41,171 bases of DNA from Gemmatimonadota bacterium. GTDB lineage: Bacteria > Gemmatimonadota > Gemmatimonadetes > Gemmatimonadales > Gemmatimonadaceae. Location: the NCBI GenBank assembly GCA_003223455.1, contig QHVE01000047.1, positions 1-41,171 of the forward strand, given 5' to 3'. The notes below the pieces were generated by a model that saw only the letters and a list, made by a program, of their open reading frames with translations, was not told the DNA's origin and ran no database searches. Below are positions 1 through 7,392 of the stretch, in pieces. Every line of letters starts with the position of its first letter. Position 1 is the stretch's first letter. A program made the position numbers and the translations under genes.

Positions 1-744
1 GAGCTCGGTCTCGAATGGTATCGAATCCGCGGGAGAACGCTGAACGGCTTTCGCGACCGCGTCGTGCACCCGGCGCTCGCGTCACGAGCGAGCCATCGCG
101 ATCTGGCGAATCCCGGTCCGTTCGAGCAGCGCGTATCACCGGTCCTGCGCGAGGATTTCGTGCGACGGCACCGGCTGCGCGAGCGCGAGCGTGAAGCTGC
201 GCCGTACGGACGCTATCCAACGTTGTCGTCCACCGAGCAGCTCTGGAGCATGACCACACCGATGTTCCCGCGCATCCGCGCGACGCTCACGGCCGCCCAG
301 CTCCGCGCCGGCGTCACGGCACGGACGCCGTTCCTCGACGACCGACTGTATCGCTTCGCGATGTCGCGCCCGCGCAGGGAGCGCGTCGTCGCGCGCGAGA
401 CGAAGCGACTCCTGCGGCACGCCATGCGGGGAATGCTCCCGGACGCGTTCCTCGCGCCGCGTCCAGAACGCACCGGCGTCACGACGCAGTACATGCGCGA
501 GGCGATGCGAGGGCCGGCCCGGCCGTTCTTCGACGCCGTGTTCGAGCGTCCGATGCTCGCGGAGCTCGGCATCATCGACGCCGCACGATTGCGCGAAGAC
601 TGGCGGCAGTACGCCGAATCGGGTGAAGGCCTTCCCGTGCGCCTGTACGAACTGCTGCAGGCGGAGCTCTGGCTGCGCGCGCATCAGGGCTCCGCCCCGG
701 CCGTCAGTGCGCCAGCGGACGCCGCGCCGGTGCCTGTCTCGTGA
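1..744 (+). CDS. Asparagine-synthase-like amidotransferase, C-terminal part (lasso-cyclase-like), 5' truncated by window edge
   Basis: The reading frame is open from base 1, so about 247 C-terminal residues are seen and the start lies outside the window. The visible part has the hallmarks of the C-terminal half of the asparagine synthase fold: the TPFLDDRL motif, a following basic stretch (KRLLRHAMRGMLPD) and the closing helix ending YELLQAELWLRAH. The ATP pyrophosphatase SGGxDS loop must lie upstream. Families with this C-terminal end include lasso peptide macrolactam synthetases (C proteins) and other AsnB-like enzymes. The next genes (HPr-kinase-like protein, ABC ATPase, ABC permease) favour the lasso-type reading. 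That is inference, because precursor, B1 and B2 genes are not in view. The gap to the next start is about 28 bases. Confidence 0.8.
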   Translation, partial: ELGLEWYRIRGRTLNGFRDRVVHPALASRASHRDLANPGPFEQRVSPVLREDFVRRHRLREREREAAPYGRYPTLSSTEQLWSMTTPMFPRIRATLTAAQLRAGVTARTPFLDDRLYRFAMSRPRRERVVARETKRLLRHAMRGMLPDAFLAPRPERTGVTTQYMREAMRGPARPFFDAVFERPMLAELGIIDAARLREDWRQYAESGEGLPVRLYELLQAELWLRAHQGSAPAVSAPADAAPVPVS

Positions 745-772
745 ACGCGTCACGTCACTCGACCGTGGCGTT

Positions 773-1762
773 ATGCGCCACGAACCCAACGCCATGAACA
801 GCTATCAGGTATTCGGCGGCGTCCTCCGCTCCGAGCTCGAGTTTCCCGAGCTCGACCCCGCGATGCGTGGAGACGCCGACTGGACGCTCGTCGTGACCAC
901 GACGCCCGCGCCCGACGTTCCACTCGACGCGCCGCTCGGCGAGGACAAGGTCGACCAGGGCGTGATGGTGCGCTCGTATGCGACGCCGACGGGCTTCCGT
1001 CTCGTGTACGACGACACGGGAATCTTCGACGTGACCGATGGCGGCCGCGAGATCCGGTGGCATCGCCCGGAGTCGGCCGACCTCGAGGCCGGGCGGCTCG
1101 ACGTCCTCGGACGCGTGCTCGCTCTCGCGTTGCACGCATCCGGGTGGCTGTCGCTGCACGGCAGCGCCGTCGCGCTCGCCGAAGGCGCCGTCGCTTTCCT
1201 GGCGCCGAAGGGGAACGGCAAGTCGACGCTCGCGTTCGCGCTGATGCGCGCCGGAGCCGCCCTCATGACCGACGACACCGTGGTGATCGGCAGCGGATCG
1301 CCGCCCACGGTGCGCCCAGGCGTACAGAGTGTGCGACTGTTTCGCGACTCGGCCGATTGGCTGTCGGCGACGGCACCGATCGCCGGCAGCTCCGACATCA
1401 AGGCGACGTTCGGCCAGCTCTCGGACGACGCGCGCCGCCTCACCCGCGCGCCGCTCGCCGCGCTCTACCTCCTGGAGTCCGTTCCCGCGGGCACCATCGC
1501 CGAACCGGTAGCGCGTCAGCGATTGGAGGGACCCGAGGCGGTGCTCGGTCTCCTTGGCCAGACGAAGATCGGTGCGCTGCTGGGAGGCGCCGAGGCGCCG
1601 ACCGTGTTCGCCTCCGTCGTCGCGCTCGCGGAAGGGAGCGCGATTTACAAGCTGCGCGTCACGCGCGACTACGAGCGCCTCGGCACGGTCATCGAGCGGA
1701 TCATCGGATGGCACGGCGGCGTGGGCGCGCGCGCGAACACGCTCGAGGGCTCCCGGACGTGA
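773..1762 (+). CDS. HPr-kinase/P-loop kinase-like protein
   Basis: About 329 residues. The N-terminus carries the YxVFGxxLRSELxxPEL pattern common to HPr-kinase-like proteins found with PqqD, asparagine-synthase and lasso-type clusters. A P-loop, PKGNGKST, sits near residue 145, preceded by a SLHGSAVAL strand and followed by a TDDTVVI acidic motif, as in the HPrK C-terminal kinase fold. Canonical HPr kinases phosphorylate HPr, but homologues in lasso clusters phosphorylate the precursor peptide. Which substrate applies here is unknown. ATG 773 is chosen because an earlier in-frame ATG (623) would overlap the upstream gene by 120 bases. ATG 794 is an alternative. Its stop overlaps the next GTG start by four bases (GTGA), so the two are probably translationally coupled. 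Confidence 0.8.
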   Translation: MRHEPNAMNSYQVFGGVLRSELEFPELDPAMRGDADWTLVVTTTPAPDVPLDAPLGEDKVDQGVMVRSYATPTGFRLVYDDTGIFDVTDGGREIRWHRPESADLEAGRLDVLGRVLALALHASGWLSLHGSAVALAEGAVAFLAPKGNGKSTLAFALMRAGAALMTDDTVVIGSGSPPTVRPGVQSVRLFRDSADWLSATAPIAGSSDIKATFGQLSDDARRLTRAPLAALYLLESVPAGTIAEPVARQRLEGPEAVLGLLGQTKIGALLGGAEAPTVFASVVALAEGSAIYKLRVTRDYERLGTVIERIIGWHGGVGARANTLEGSRT

Positions 1763-2790
1763 CGCTCGCGGCACCCGCGAACCTGCGCCCCGTCTCGTCG
1801 ATGTCGAGCCCCGAGCCCGCACTTCGGCTGCACGATCTGTCGAAGCGCTTCAAGGTGCGCCGCAGCCTGCGCGAGACGCTGCTCCACCCGAAGGACGCGA
1901 CGTTCGTACACGCCGTGCAGCATGTGAGCTGCGAGGTGCAGACGGGCGAGTTCTTCGGTCTGCTCGGGCCCAACGGGGCGGGGAAGACGACGCTGTTCAA
2001 GATGCTCGCGACGCTCACGTCGCCCGACGAAGGGACCGTGCGGCGGATGATCGCGCCCGTCGCCGCGGACGAGCGTGGGCTGCACTGGCGGCTCTCGGCA
2101 CTGGAGAACCTTCGCCTGTTCGCCACGCTCTATTCCCTGCGCGGCAGCGAGCTCGAAGCGCGCGTCGACGAGGTGCTGGGCGTGGTTGGGCTTCGCGGCG
2201 CCGAGCGACGCACCGTCGGCACCTACTCATCCGGCATGCGGCAACGCCTGCTCATCGCCCGTGCGCTGTTGATCCGTCCACGAGTCCTCCTGCTCGACGA
2301 GCCGACGCGCAGCCTCGATCCCGTGTCGGCGCGCGACTTCCGGCAGTTTCTGCGTGCCGAAGTCGCCGGCCCGGCTGGGTGCACCGTCGTGCTGGCGACG
2401 CACAGTCCCGAGGAGGCGCTCGAGCTGTGCGACCGCGTCGCGGTGCTGAACAAGGGTCGGCTGCTCGCGGTCGGACCGGCGCGCGCGCTCGAGCGACAGT
2501 ACAGCGACGAGCGCTATCACGTCCGAACCCGAAATGCGGGCCATCAGGTCTTTCGTGAGCTCGAGGCGCGCGGGATGATCGAACGCGTCACCATCGGGGA
2601 TGTCGACGTCGACGGGTGGACGTCCGTGGAGTGCCATGTTCCCGGGGGCGCCGACGAAGCGGCGCAGGTGCTCGCCGCGCTCGCTGGTGCGGGGGTCAGT
2701 GTCGCCGGCTTCGATCGACTCGAGCTCTCCCTCGCCGACCTCATCGAGCGCATCGTGCGCACGCGCGAGCCGGGAGCGTCCGATGCGTAG
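1759..2790 (+). CDS. ABC transporter ATP-binding protein (ABC-2/DrrA-like)
   Basis: 343 residues when read from GTG 1759, which has a GAGGG ribosome-binding site about nine bases upstream and overlaps the previous stop. ATG 1801 is a weaker alternative. Walker A is GPNGAGKTT (around residue 70). The signature is the variant SSGMRQR, Walker B is LLLLDEPTRSLDP and the H-loop is LATHSP. The ADERGLHWRLSALENL segment resembles ATPases of drug or peptide exporters of the ABC-2 class. A C-terminal domain of about 100 residues follows the nucleotide-binding domain. It pairs with the permease that overlaps its 3' end by eight bases and likely energises export of the product of this operon. Confidence 0.88.
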   Translation: MTLAAPANLRPVSSMSSPEPALRLHDLSKRFKVRRSLRETLLHPKDATFVHAVQHVSCEVQTGEFFGLLGPNGAGKTTLFKMLATLTSPDEGTVRRMIAPVAADERGLHWRLSALENLRLFATLYSLRGSELEARVDEVLGVVGLRGAERRTVGTYSSGMRQRLLIARALLIRPRVLLLDEPTRSLDPVSARDFRQFLRAEVAGPAGCTVVLATHSPEEALELCDRVAVLNKGRLLAVGPARALERQYSDERYHVRTRNAGHQVFRELEARGMIERVTIGDVDVDGWTSVECHVPGGADEAAQVLAALAGAGVSVAGFDRLELSLADLIERIVRTREPGASDA

Positions 2791-3560
2791 CGCCCTCGCG
2801 CTCATCCGTGTCAGCCTGCTCACCGCGGCGAGCTACCGCCTGGCGTGGATCATGTCCATCGCGGGGCTCGCGCTGCAGATCGTGCCGACGTACTACATCG
2901 GCCGCACGCTCGATCCCTTTCTCGCGCCGGCGATCAAGGGCGAGGGGAGCGACTATTTCGGCTTTCTCGTCATGGGGACGGTCGCCTACCTGCTCCTCGC
3001 CGCCGCCGTCGACTCGCTGCCGCGCGCGCTGGAGCGCGGCATCAACACGGGCACGCTCGAGCTGATCTTCAGCACTCCCTCGTCGGTGCCGTCGCTGCTC
3101 GTCGGGCTCACGGGCTACGAGCTGCTATGGGCGACGGCGCGCTGCATCGTCGTCCTCGGCGCGGCGGCGGTGTTCGGGTTCCACGCGCACTGGCTGCGCT
3201 TCGGCGAGGCGGCGGTCATCCTCGCGATGGTCGTCGCCACTTACTTCGGCGCGGGAATGATCGCCGGCGCGATGATCATCGCCTACCGGCGCACCGCGTC
3301 GATACAGACCGTGGTCATCGTCGGCTCAGCGATGCTCGGCGGCGTGACGTATCCGACGAAGCTCGTGCCGACGTGGATCGATGACGTACGGCATTCGGGC
3401 CGTGCGGCGCATCACGATCGACGACTGGCCGCTGCGCGCGGTTCTGCCCGACGTGGGCACGCTGAGCCTTTTCTGCATCGCGTTCCTCGCGGCCGGCTCG
3501 CTCGCGATGACGCACGCGCTTCGGCGCGCGCGTGCGGAAGGCACGCTCTCGCAATACTGA
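2783..3560 (+). pseudogene. ABC-2 type permease, frameshifted
   Basis: The frame opened by ATG 2783 encodes a typical ABC-2 permease with about five hydrophobic segments up to GGVTYPTKLVPTWI near 3379. In that frame the following residues are Arg/His-rich nonsense running to 3979. The missing C-terminus is found in another frame from about 3381: TYGIRAVRR, then a hydrophobic helix (LSLFCIAFLAAGSLAM), ending at TGA 3558-3560. In the family, about nine residues (end of a loop and a PLTYG-like motif) usually separate PTWI from YGIRA. The lesion therefore looks like a deletion of roughly 26 bases, not a single-base slip. The partner ATPase is intact. It is either a decayed exporter or an assembly error. 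Confidence 0.75.
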
Positions 3561-3616
3561 CGGGCCTCGCGTCCAGCCGTCGGCAGCACGGCACGAGACT
3601 CCCTCCGGCACCGACA

Positions 3617-3631
3617 CTTGCATTATGCAAG
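3617..3631. repeat. Perfect 15-bp palindrome (operator candidate)
   Basis: CTTGCATTATGCAAG: 7-bp arms around a central T, in non-coding DNA about 380 bases ahead of the riboswitch. The symmetry and AT content stand out in this GC-rich region, as expected of a dimeric repressor or activator site. No protein is known to bind it. Confidence 0.4.
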
Positions 3632-3765
3632 AAGAGGCATGTGCGCCAACGCACCGCCGGGGGCGCGATACGCGCGCATGATGTCGTCCGCTGGTTGCGT
3701 CGTCCGATGACGCGTCCGGTCGCAGCCCCCGCCCGCACGACCCATCTCTCGGCTCGACAGGCACT

Positions 3766-3787
3766 TTCGTTTCCCATTGAAAACGAA
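3766..3787. repeat. Inverted repeat TTCGTTT-N8-AAACGAA
   Basis: Perfect 7-bp arms separated by eight bases, AT-rich relative to its surroundings and located 210 bases before the riboswitch. It may be an operator or lie within the promoter. It has no U-rich tail, so it is a poor terminator candidate. Confidence 0.35.
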
Positions 3788-3997
3788 TGCTCCAGGCCGT
3801 TACGGGAGGCAGCACGGTTCGTCGTATGGGCGTCGGCAGCGTGCACGATCGCGTTGCAAACGGCAAGACATGCAGACGAAGTACGGCGAACGGGTACCGG
3901 TAGCGTTTGTCGATGCTTCGTGCAGTGCAATCATGAACTTCCGTCAACCGTCAGCATCACCCCGCACGCAGTAGCGTAGTCCACCGGCAGGATCGCT

Positions 3998-4016
3998 TTC
4001 CCTCCGCGCGAGGGAA
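3998..4016 (+). promoter_or_regulatory. Leader hairpin carrying an anti-Shine-Dalgarno sequence
   Basis: TTCCCTC (3998-4004) pairs perfectly with GAGGGAA (4010-4016) around a five-base loop, directly 5' of the c-di-GMP aptamer. The segment TTCCCTCC (3998-4005) is also perfectly complementary to the ribosome-binding site GGAGGGAA at 4116-4123. The hairpin and the RBS pairing are mutually exclusive, which makes this a candidate expression platform for the riboswitch. The pairing is read from the sequence; the switching role is inferred. Confidence 0.6.
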
Positions 4017-4104
4017 TCGCGACAAAGGCAAACCCGGCGAAAGCCGGCGACGCAAAGCTACGAGGCTACGGCGACCACGAGTCGCTATGCCAGTCGGGCC
4101 GCCG
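4015..4104 (+). promoter_or_regulatory. Cyclic-di-GMP-I (GEMM-I) riboswitch aptamer
   Basis: The core conserved blocks of GEMM-I appear in order. They are AAAGGCAAACC (4024-4034), a stem CCGGC-GAAA-GCCGG with the expected GNRA tetraloop, then GACGCAAAGC (4050-4059). Next come a second arm closed by GCGAC/GTCGC (4071-4085) and the 3' block TATGCCAGTCGGGCCGCC (4086-4103), matching the family's AUGxxAGCCGGGUUGCC. The element lies 12 bases before the Shine-Dalgarno of the lipoprotein gene at 4129. GEMM-I RNAs bind c-di-GMP and usually control motility, matrix or surface genes. Confidence 0.92.
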
Positions 4105-4115
4105 AACGAGTCCTC

Positions 4116-4123
4116 GGAGGGAA
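4116..4123 (+). promoter_or_regulatory. Shine-Dalgarno GGAGGGAA of the lipoprotein gene
   Basis: A strong GGAGG core lies eight bases before ATG 4129. It fixes this start over ATG 4087, which lies inside the aptamer's 3' half. It is complementary to 3998-4005. Confidence 0.85.
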
Positions 4124-4128
4124 GCCCC

Positions 4129-7100
4129 ATGCGTCGCCACTCTTGGAGTGGCGCGGCCGTGCTGGCCGCGCTCTCACTGGTCGCCGTCGGCTGCAGCTCG
4201 GACAGCAGCGCTCCGGTCGAATCCGCCCACGAGCCCACGGGCTCCGCACAGATCGCGCTGTCACGAAAGTTCGACACGTTGAGTGTCGACCAGTCCGTGC
4301 AGCTCACGGCCATCGTTCCGCCCGCACCGGGCGCCGCCGCACCGCCGGTCAGCTGGGCGAGCTCCGACACCAGCGTGGCGATCGTCGGGAAGACCGGTGT
4401 GCTGTTCGCGCGCAAGCCGGGTCGCACCACGATCTCGGCGACGATGCGTGGCAACAGCGACGCGATGGTGGTGTCGGTGAAGCCCGGCATCCGCGACATC
4501 GACTTCGAGTCCGATTCGCTGGCGATCAGCCTCACGCAGTCGGTGAAGATTCCGTTCCACGTCACCGACACCGACGGCAACCCGGTCGACCTCAGCAAGC
4601 ACACGGTGGAGTGGATCTCGACCGCGCCGAACGTCGCCGGCATGACGGCCGACGCGACGGTGACGGGTCGCGCCATCGGCCGCACCGACATCCTCCTGCG
4701 CGTCGACAGCAAGGTCGCCGCGACCGGCGTGCGGGTGTATTCGAAGCCCGTGGCCAGCCTGTTCGTCTCGCCCTCCAGCCTCGCGCTGTCGAACGGGCAG
4801 TCGGCGACGCTCGTGGCAACCACCTACGACGTGAATGGCGATCCGATCACCGGACGCAATGTCGGCTGGGGAACTTCGAACTCAAAGGTTGCGACCGTCA
4901 ACGATGCGGGAGTCGTGACGACGATCGCGCAAGGCACGGCCGAGATCACGGCGAATGCCGAAGGCCGCAAGTCGGTCGTGCCGGTCACGGTGACGTCCGG
5001 TTCATCGAACAACGCCACCTCGGTCGCGTCAGTGGTCGTGGCGCTCAACGCGCCGTCGTTGGTAGCGGGGCAGTCCACGCAGGCCACCGCCACACTGAAG
5101 GACGCGAACGGCAACGTCCTGACGGACCGCTCCGTCGGGTGGAGCAGCTCCGACGTTACGGTGGCCTCGGTGAGCGCGACCGGTCTCGTCACCGCGCTCA
5201 AGGCGGGCACCGTGACGGTCACCGCCAGCGCGGACGGCAAGTCCGGCAACGCCTCGCTCGTCGTCTCCGCGCCGTCGGTGAGCGTCGCGTCGATCGATCT
5301 GACGCTTCCGTCGTCCCTCAACGTGGGGCAGACGGCGCAGGCTGCGGTGACGCTGAAGGACGCACAGGGCAACGTTCTCACCGGCCGGACCATCACCTAC
5401 GTGTCGTCGAACTCCAACATCGCCAGCGTCAGCACCACCGGTCTCGTCTCGGCGATCAACGGCGGTTCCGCGACGATCACCGCCAGCGCGGAGAGCCACT
5501 CCGCGAGCGTGGTGGTCACGTCGGTGGCGCCGAAGCCGGCCGTGCAATCGATCACGCTGACGATCAACGCGTCGACGATCGACATCGGCGAGCTGACGCA
5601 GGTCAACGCGGTCGCCAAGGATGCCAACGGCACGCCGATCTCGGGCGTCCCCATCACCTGGTCGGCTTCGCCGACCGCCGTCGCCACCGTCTCGTCGTCG
5701 GGGATGGCCACGGCACACAGCGTTGGTACCGCGCAGATCTACGCCAAGGCCGACGCGGTCACGAGCAACATCGCCCTCAATGTGATCGACCCGAACGTGA
5801 CCAGTCCGACCTCGCCGACCAGCCCGGGTGGCACCGGCACGCTCGCCGCCGTCGCCACGATGGCCGAATTGCCGCGGGCCAGTGTGGGGACCGCGTATCC
5901 CACGCCGGCACGCCAGGTGCGGGTGCCGGCCGGCTCCAACCTGCAGTCGGCGATCGACGCCGCGCAGCCGGGTGACGAGCTCCTGCTCGCGCCGGGCGCG
6001 ACGTTCACCGGCAACTTCATTCTGCCCAACAAGGGCTCGAGCACGGCGTGGATCACGATCCGCACCGATGTGTCGGACGCCACGCTCGGCGCACCCGGTA
6101 CGCGCATGACGCCGAGTCGCGCCGCGAGCGCGAACCTCGCGAGGATCCTCACGCCGAACAACGAGGGCGCGATCGCGACCGCGCTCCTCTCGCACCACTA
6201 TCGCCTCACCGGGCTCGAGATCGCCGGGACGAGCTCCGCGACCGAGGTCAGCGGCATCGTCCGCTTCGGCGACGGCTCGAGTGCGCAGAACAGCCTCACG
6301 CTCGTCGCTCACGACCTCGTGCTCGATCGCTCGTTCGTGCACGGACAGGCCACGCAGTCCATCCGCCGGTGCGTGTCTCTCCAGAGCGCCGCGTCGGCCA
6401 TCATCGATTCGTGGATCTCGGACTGCCACAGCAACAATGGCGATTCGCAGGGCATCGTCGGCTGGAACGGCCCGGGCCCGTACCTCATCAAGAACAACCA
6501 CATCGAGGGCGGCCATCAGGGCCTGTTCTTCGGTGGTGCGGATCCGTCGATCACGAATCTCTCGCCGTCCGACATCACCGTGATCGGCAACCACATCACG
6601 CGGCCGGTCACCTGGAACGGCGTGTGGCAGACCAAGACCATCATCGAGACGAAGAACGCCCGCCGCATGCTCCTCGAAGGCAACGTGATCGAGAACGTGT
6701 GGGCGTCGGCGCAGAACGGCTTCGGCGTGCTGCTCAAGTCGGAGAACCAGGACGGCGCGGCGCCGTGGACCCAGTCGACGGACATCACGGTGCGCTACAA
6801 CAAGATCCGGAACGTCGGCAGCGGGATCAACATCGCCGCCAACGGCGGATACAATCCGGCGGTGCCGGCGGCGCGAATCTCGATCTACGACAACACGATC
6901 GACAACTTGGGCCGGGCGCCGTACATCGGCGACGGCATCCCGCTGCAGATTCTCGGCGGCACGTACGACATCCTCGTCGCCCACAACTCCTGGTCGAACG
7001 CCGGCAACCAGGCCATCAGCTTCGACAACGGGGTGACGACGCGCACCGCCATCCACTCCAACATCATTCCGAGCGGCGCATACGGTGTGAAGGGCACCAA

Positions 7101-7317
7101 CCAGGGTACGGGCATGACGACGATCAACTACTACATGCCGAACGGAGTCTTCTCCTACGATGCGATCGTCGGCGGCGACTGCGGCGCGTACCCGGCGACG
7201 ACCAGCTGTCCGAGCACCATTCCGGCTTCGCCGGGGAACGGCTACGACGCCCGCCCCGTCGGTGCCGACATGGCCAGGATCAACACCGCGACGAGCACGG
7301 CGATCGTCAATCCCTGA
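4129..7317 (+). CDS. Surface lipoprotein with Big_2 Ig-like repeats and a C-terminal beta-helix
   Basis: 1062 residues. A signal peptide (RRHSWSGAAVLAALSLVAVGC) ends at a lipobox with Cys22, so it is predicted to be lipidated and sent to the cell envelope. Residues about 40-555 hold roughly six Big_2-type bacterial Ig-like domains, recognisable by repeated SVGWSSSDxxVASVxxxGLVTAxxxGTxxITA units. A Thr/Ser/Pro/Gly linker (TSPTSPTSPGG) follows. Residues about 590-1062 resemble right-handed parallel beta-helix proteins, starting with RVPAGSNLQSAIDAAQPGDELLLAPG, as in polysaccharide lyases and carbohydrate-binding surface proteins. No catalytic residues can be assigned. Position beside a polysaccharide locus and control by a c-di-GMP riboswitch suggest an adhesin or matrix-binding or matrix-trimming role. 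It is monocistronic, with its own terminator. Confidence 0.9.
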   Translation: MRRHSWSGAAVLAALSLVAVGCSSDSSAPVESAHEPTGSAQIALSRKFDTLSVDQSVQLTAIVPPAPGAAAPPVSWASSDTSVAIVGKTGVLFARKPGRTTISATMRGNSDAMVVSVKPGIRDIDFESDSLAISLTQSVKIPFHVTDTDGNPVDLSKHTVEWISTAPNVAGMTADATVTGRAIGRTDILLRVDSKVAATGVRVYSKPVASLFVSPSSLALSNGQSATLVATTYDVNGDPITGRNVGWGTSNSKVATVNDAGVVTTIAQGTAEITANAEGRKSVVPVTVTSGSSNNATSVASVVVALNAPSLVAGQSTQATATLKDANGNVLTDRSVGWSSSDVTVASVSATGLVTALKAGTVTVTASADGKSGNASLVVSAPSVSVASIDLTLPSSLNVGQTAQAAVTLKDAQGNVLTGRTITYVSSNSNIASVSTTGLVSAINGGSATITASAESHSASVVVTSVAPKPAVQSITLTINASTIDIGELTQVNAVAKDANGTPISGVPITWSASPTAVATVSSSGMATAHSVGTAQIYAKADAVTSNIALNVIDPNVTSPTSPTSPGGTGTLAAVATMAELPRASVGTAYPTPARQVRVPAGSNLQSAIDAAQPGDELLLAPGATFTGNFILPNKGSSTAWITIRTDVSDATLGAPGTRMTPSRAASANLARILTPNNEGAIATALLSHHYRLTGLEIAGTSSATEVSGIVRFGDGSSAQNSLTLVAHDLVLDRSFVHGQATQSIRRCVSLQSAASAIIDSWISDCHSNNGDSQGIVGWNGPGPYLIKNNHIEGGHQGLFFGGADPSITNLSPSDITVIGNHITRPVTWNGVWQTKTIIETKNARRMLLEGNVIENVWASAQNGFGVLLKSENQDGAAPWTQSTDITVRYNKIRNVGSGINIAANGGYNPAVPAARISIYDNTIDNLGRAPYIGDGIPLQILGGTYDILVAHNSWSNAGNQAISFDNGVTTRTAIHSNIIPSGAYGVKGTNQGTGMTTINYYMPNGVFSYDAIVGGDCGAYPATTSCPSTIPASPGNGYDARPVGADMARINTATSTAIVNP

Positions 7318-7332
7318 GTCCATCACGAGGTG

Positions 7333-7374
7333 AAAGCGAACGGGCCGTGTCGATCGACACGGCCCGTTCGCTTT
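7333..7374. terminator. 42-bp perfect palindrome, bidirectional terminator
   Basis: The 21-base arms are exact complements, beginning AAAGCGAACGGGCCGTGTC and ending with its complement followed by CTTT. It lies between two convergent stop codons (7317 on + and 7393 on -). Flanking AAAG/CTTT gives a short U-run in either direction. Confidence 0.85.
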
Positions 7375-7392
7375 ACCGCACCCAGAGGATCG

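Larger units (their letters stand above)
3561..3997. other. Intergenic region without a convincing gene
   Basis: About 440 bases between the broken permease and the leader of the lipoprotein gene. Codon usage here does not look coding in any frame, and the frames open through it give Arg/Cys/His-rich translations without recognisable motifs. It holds two conspicuous inverted repeats (3617-3631 and 3766-3787) and presumably the promoter for the riboswitch transcript. No clear -35/-10 pair could be picked out. Confidence 0.6.

Noticed and set aside
3607-3622. A sigma-54-type promoter (GGCAC...TTGCA)
   Set aside because: The spacing between the GG and GC elements is one base too long (11 instead of 10), and no activator gene is nearby.
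3787-3903. Short ORF considered as a possible lasso-peptide precursor
   Set aside because: The 38-residue translation has no recognisable leader or core pattern, no RBS, and lies far downstream of the synthetase gene.
4087-4128. ATG 4087 as the lipoprotein start
   Set aside because: It lies inside the aptamer's conserved 3' block and lacks a ribosome-binding site; ATG 4129 has GGAGG at eight bases and gives a proper signal peptide.
5029-7326. A 765-codon open frame on the - strand opposite the lipoprotein gene
   Set aside because: It is opposite a gene with clear domains and an RBS, its translation is Arg/Asp/Gly-rich without motifs, and long antisense frames are expected at this GC content.
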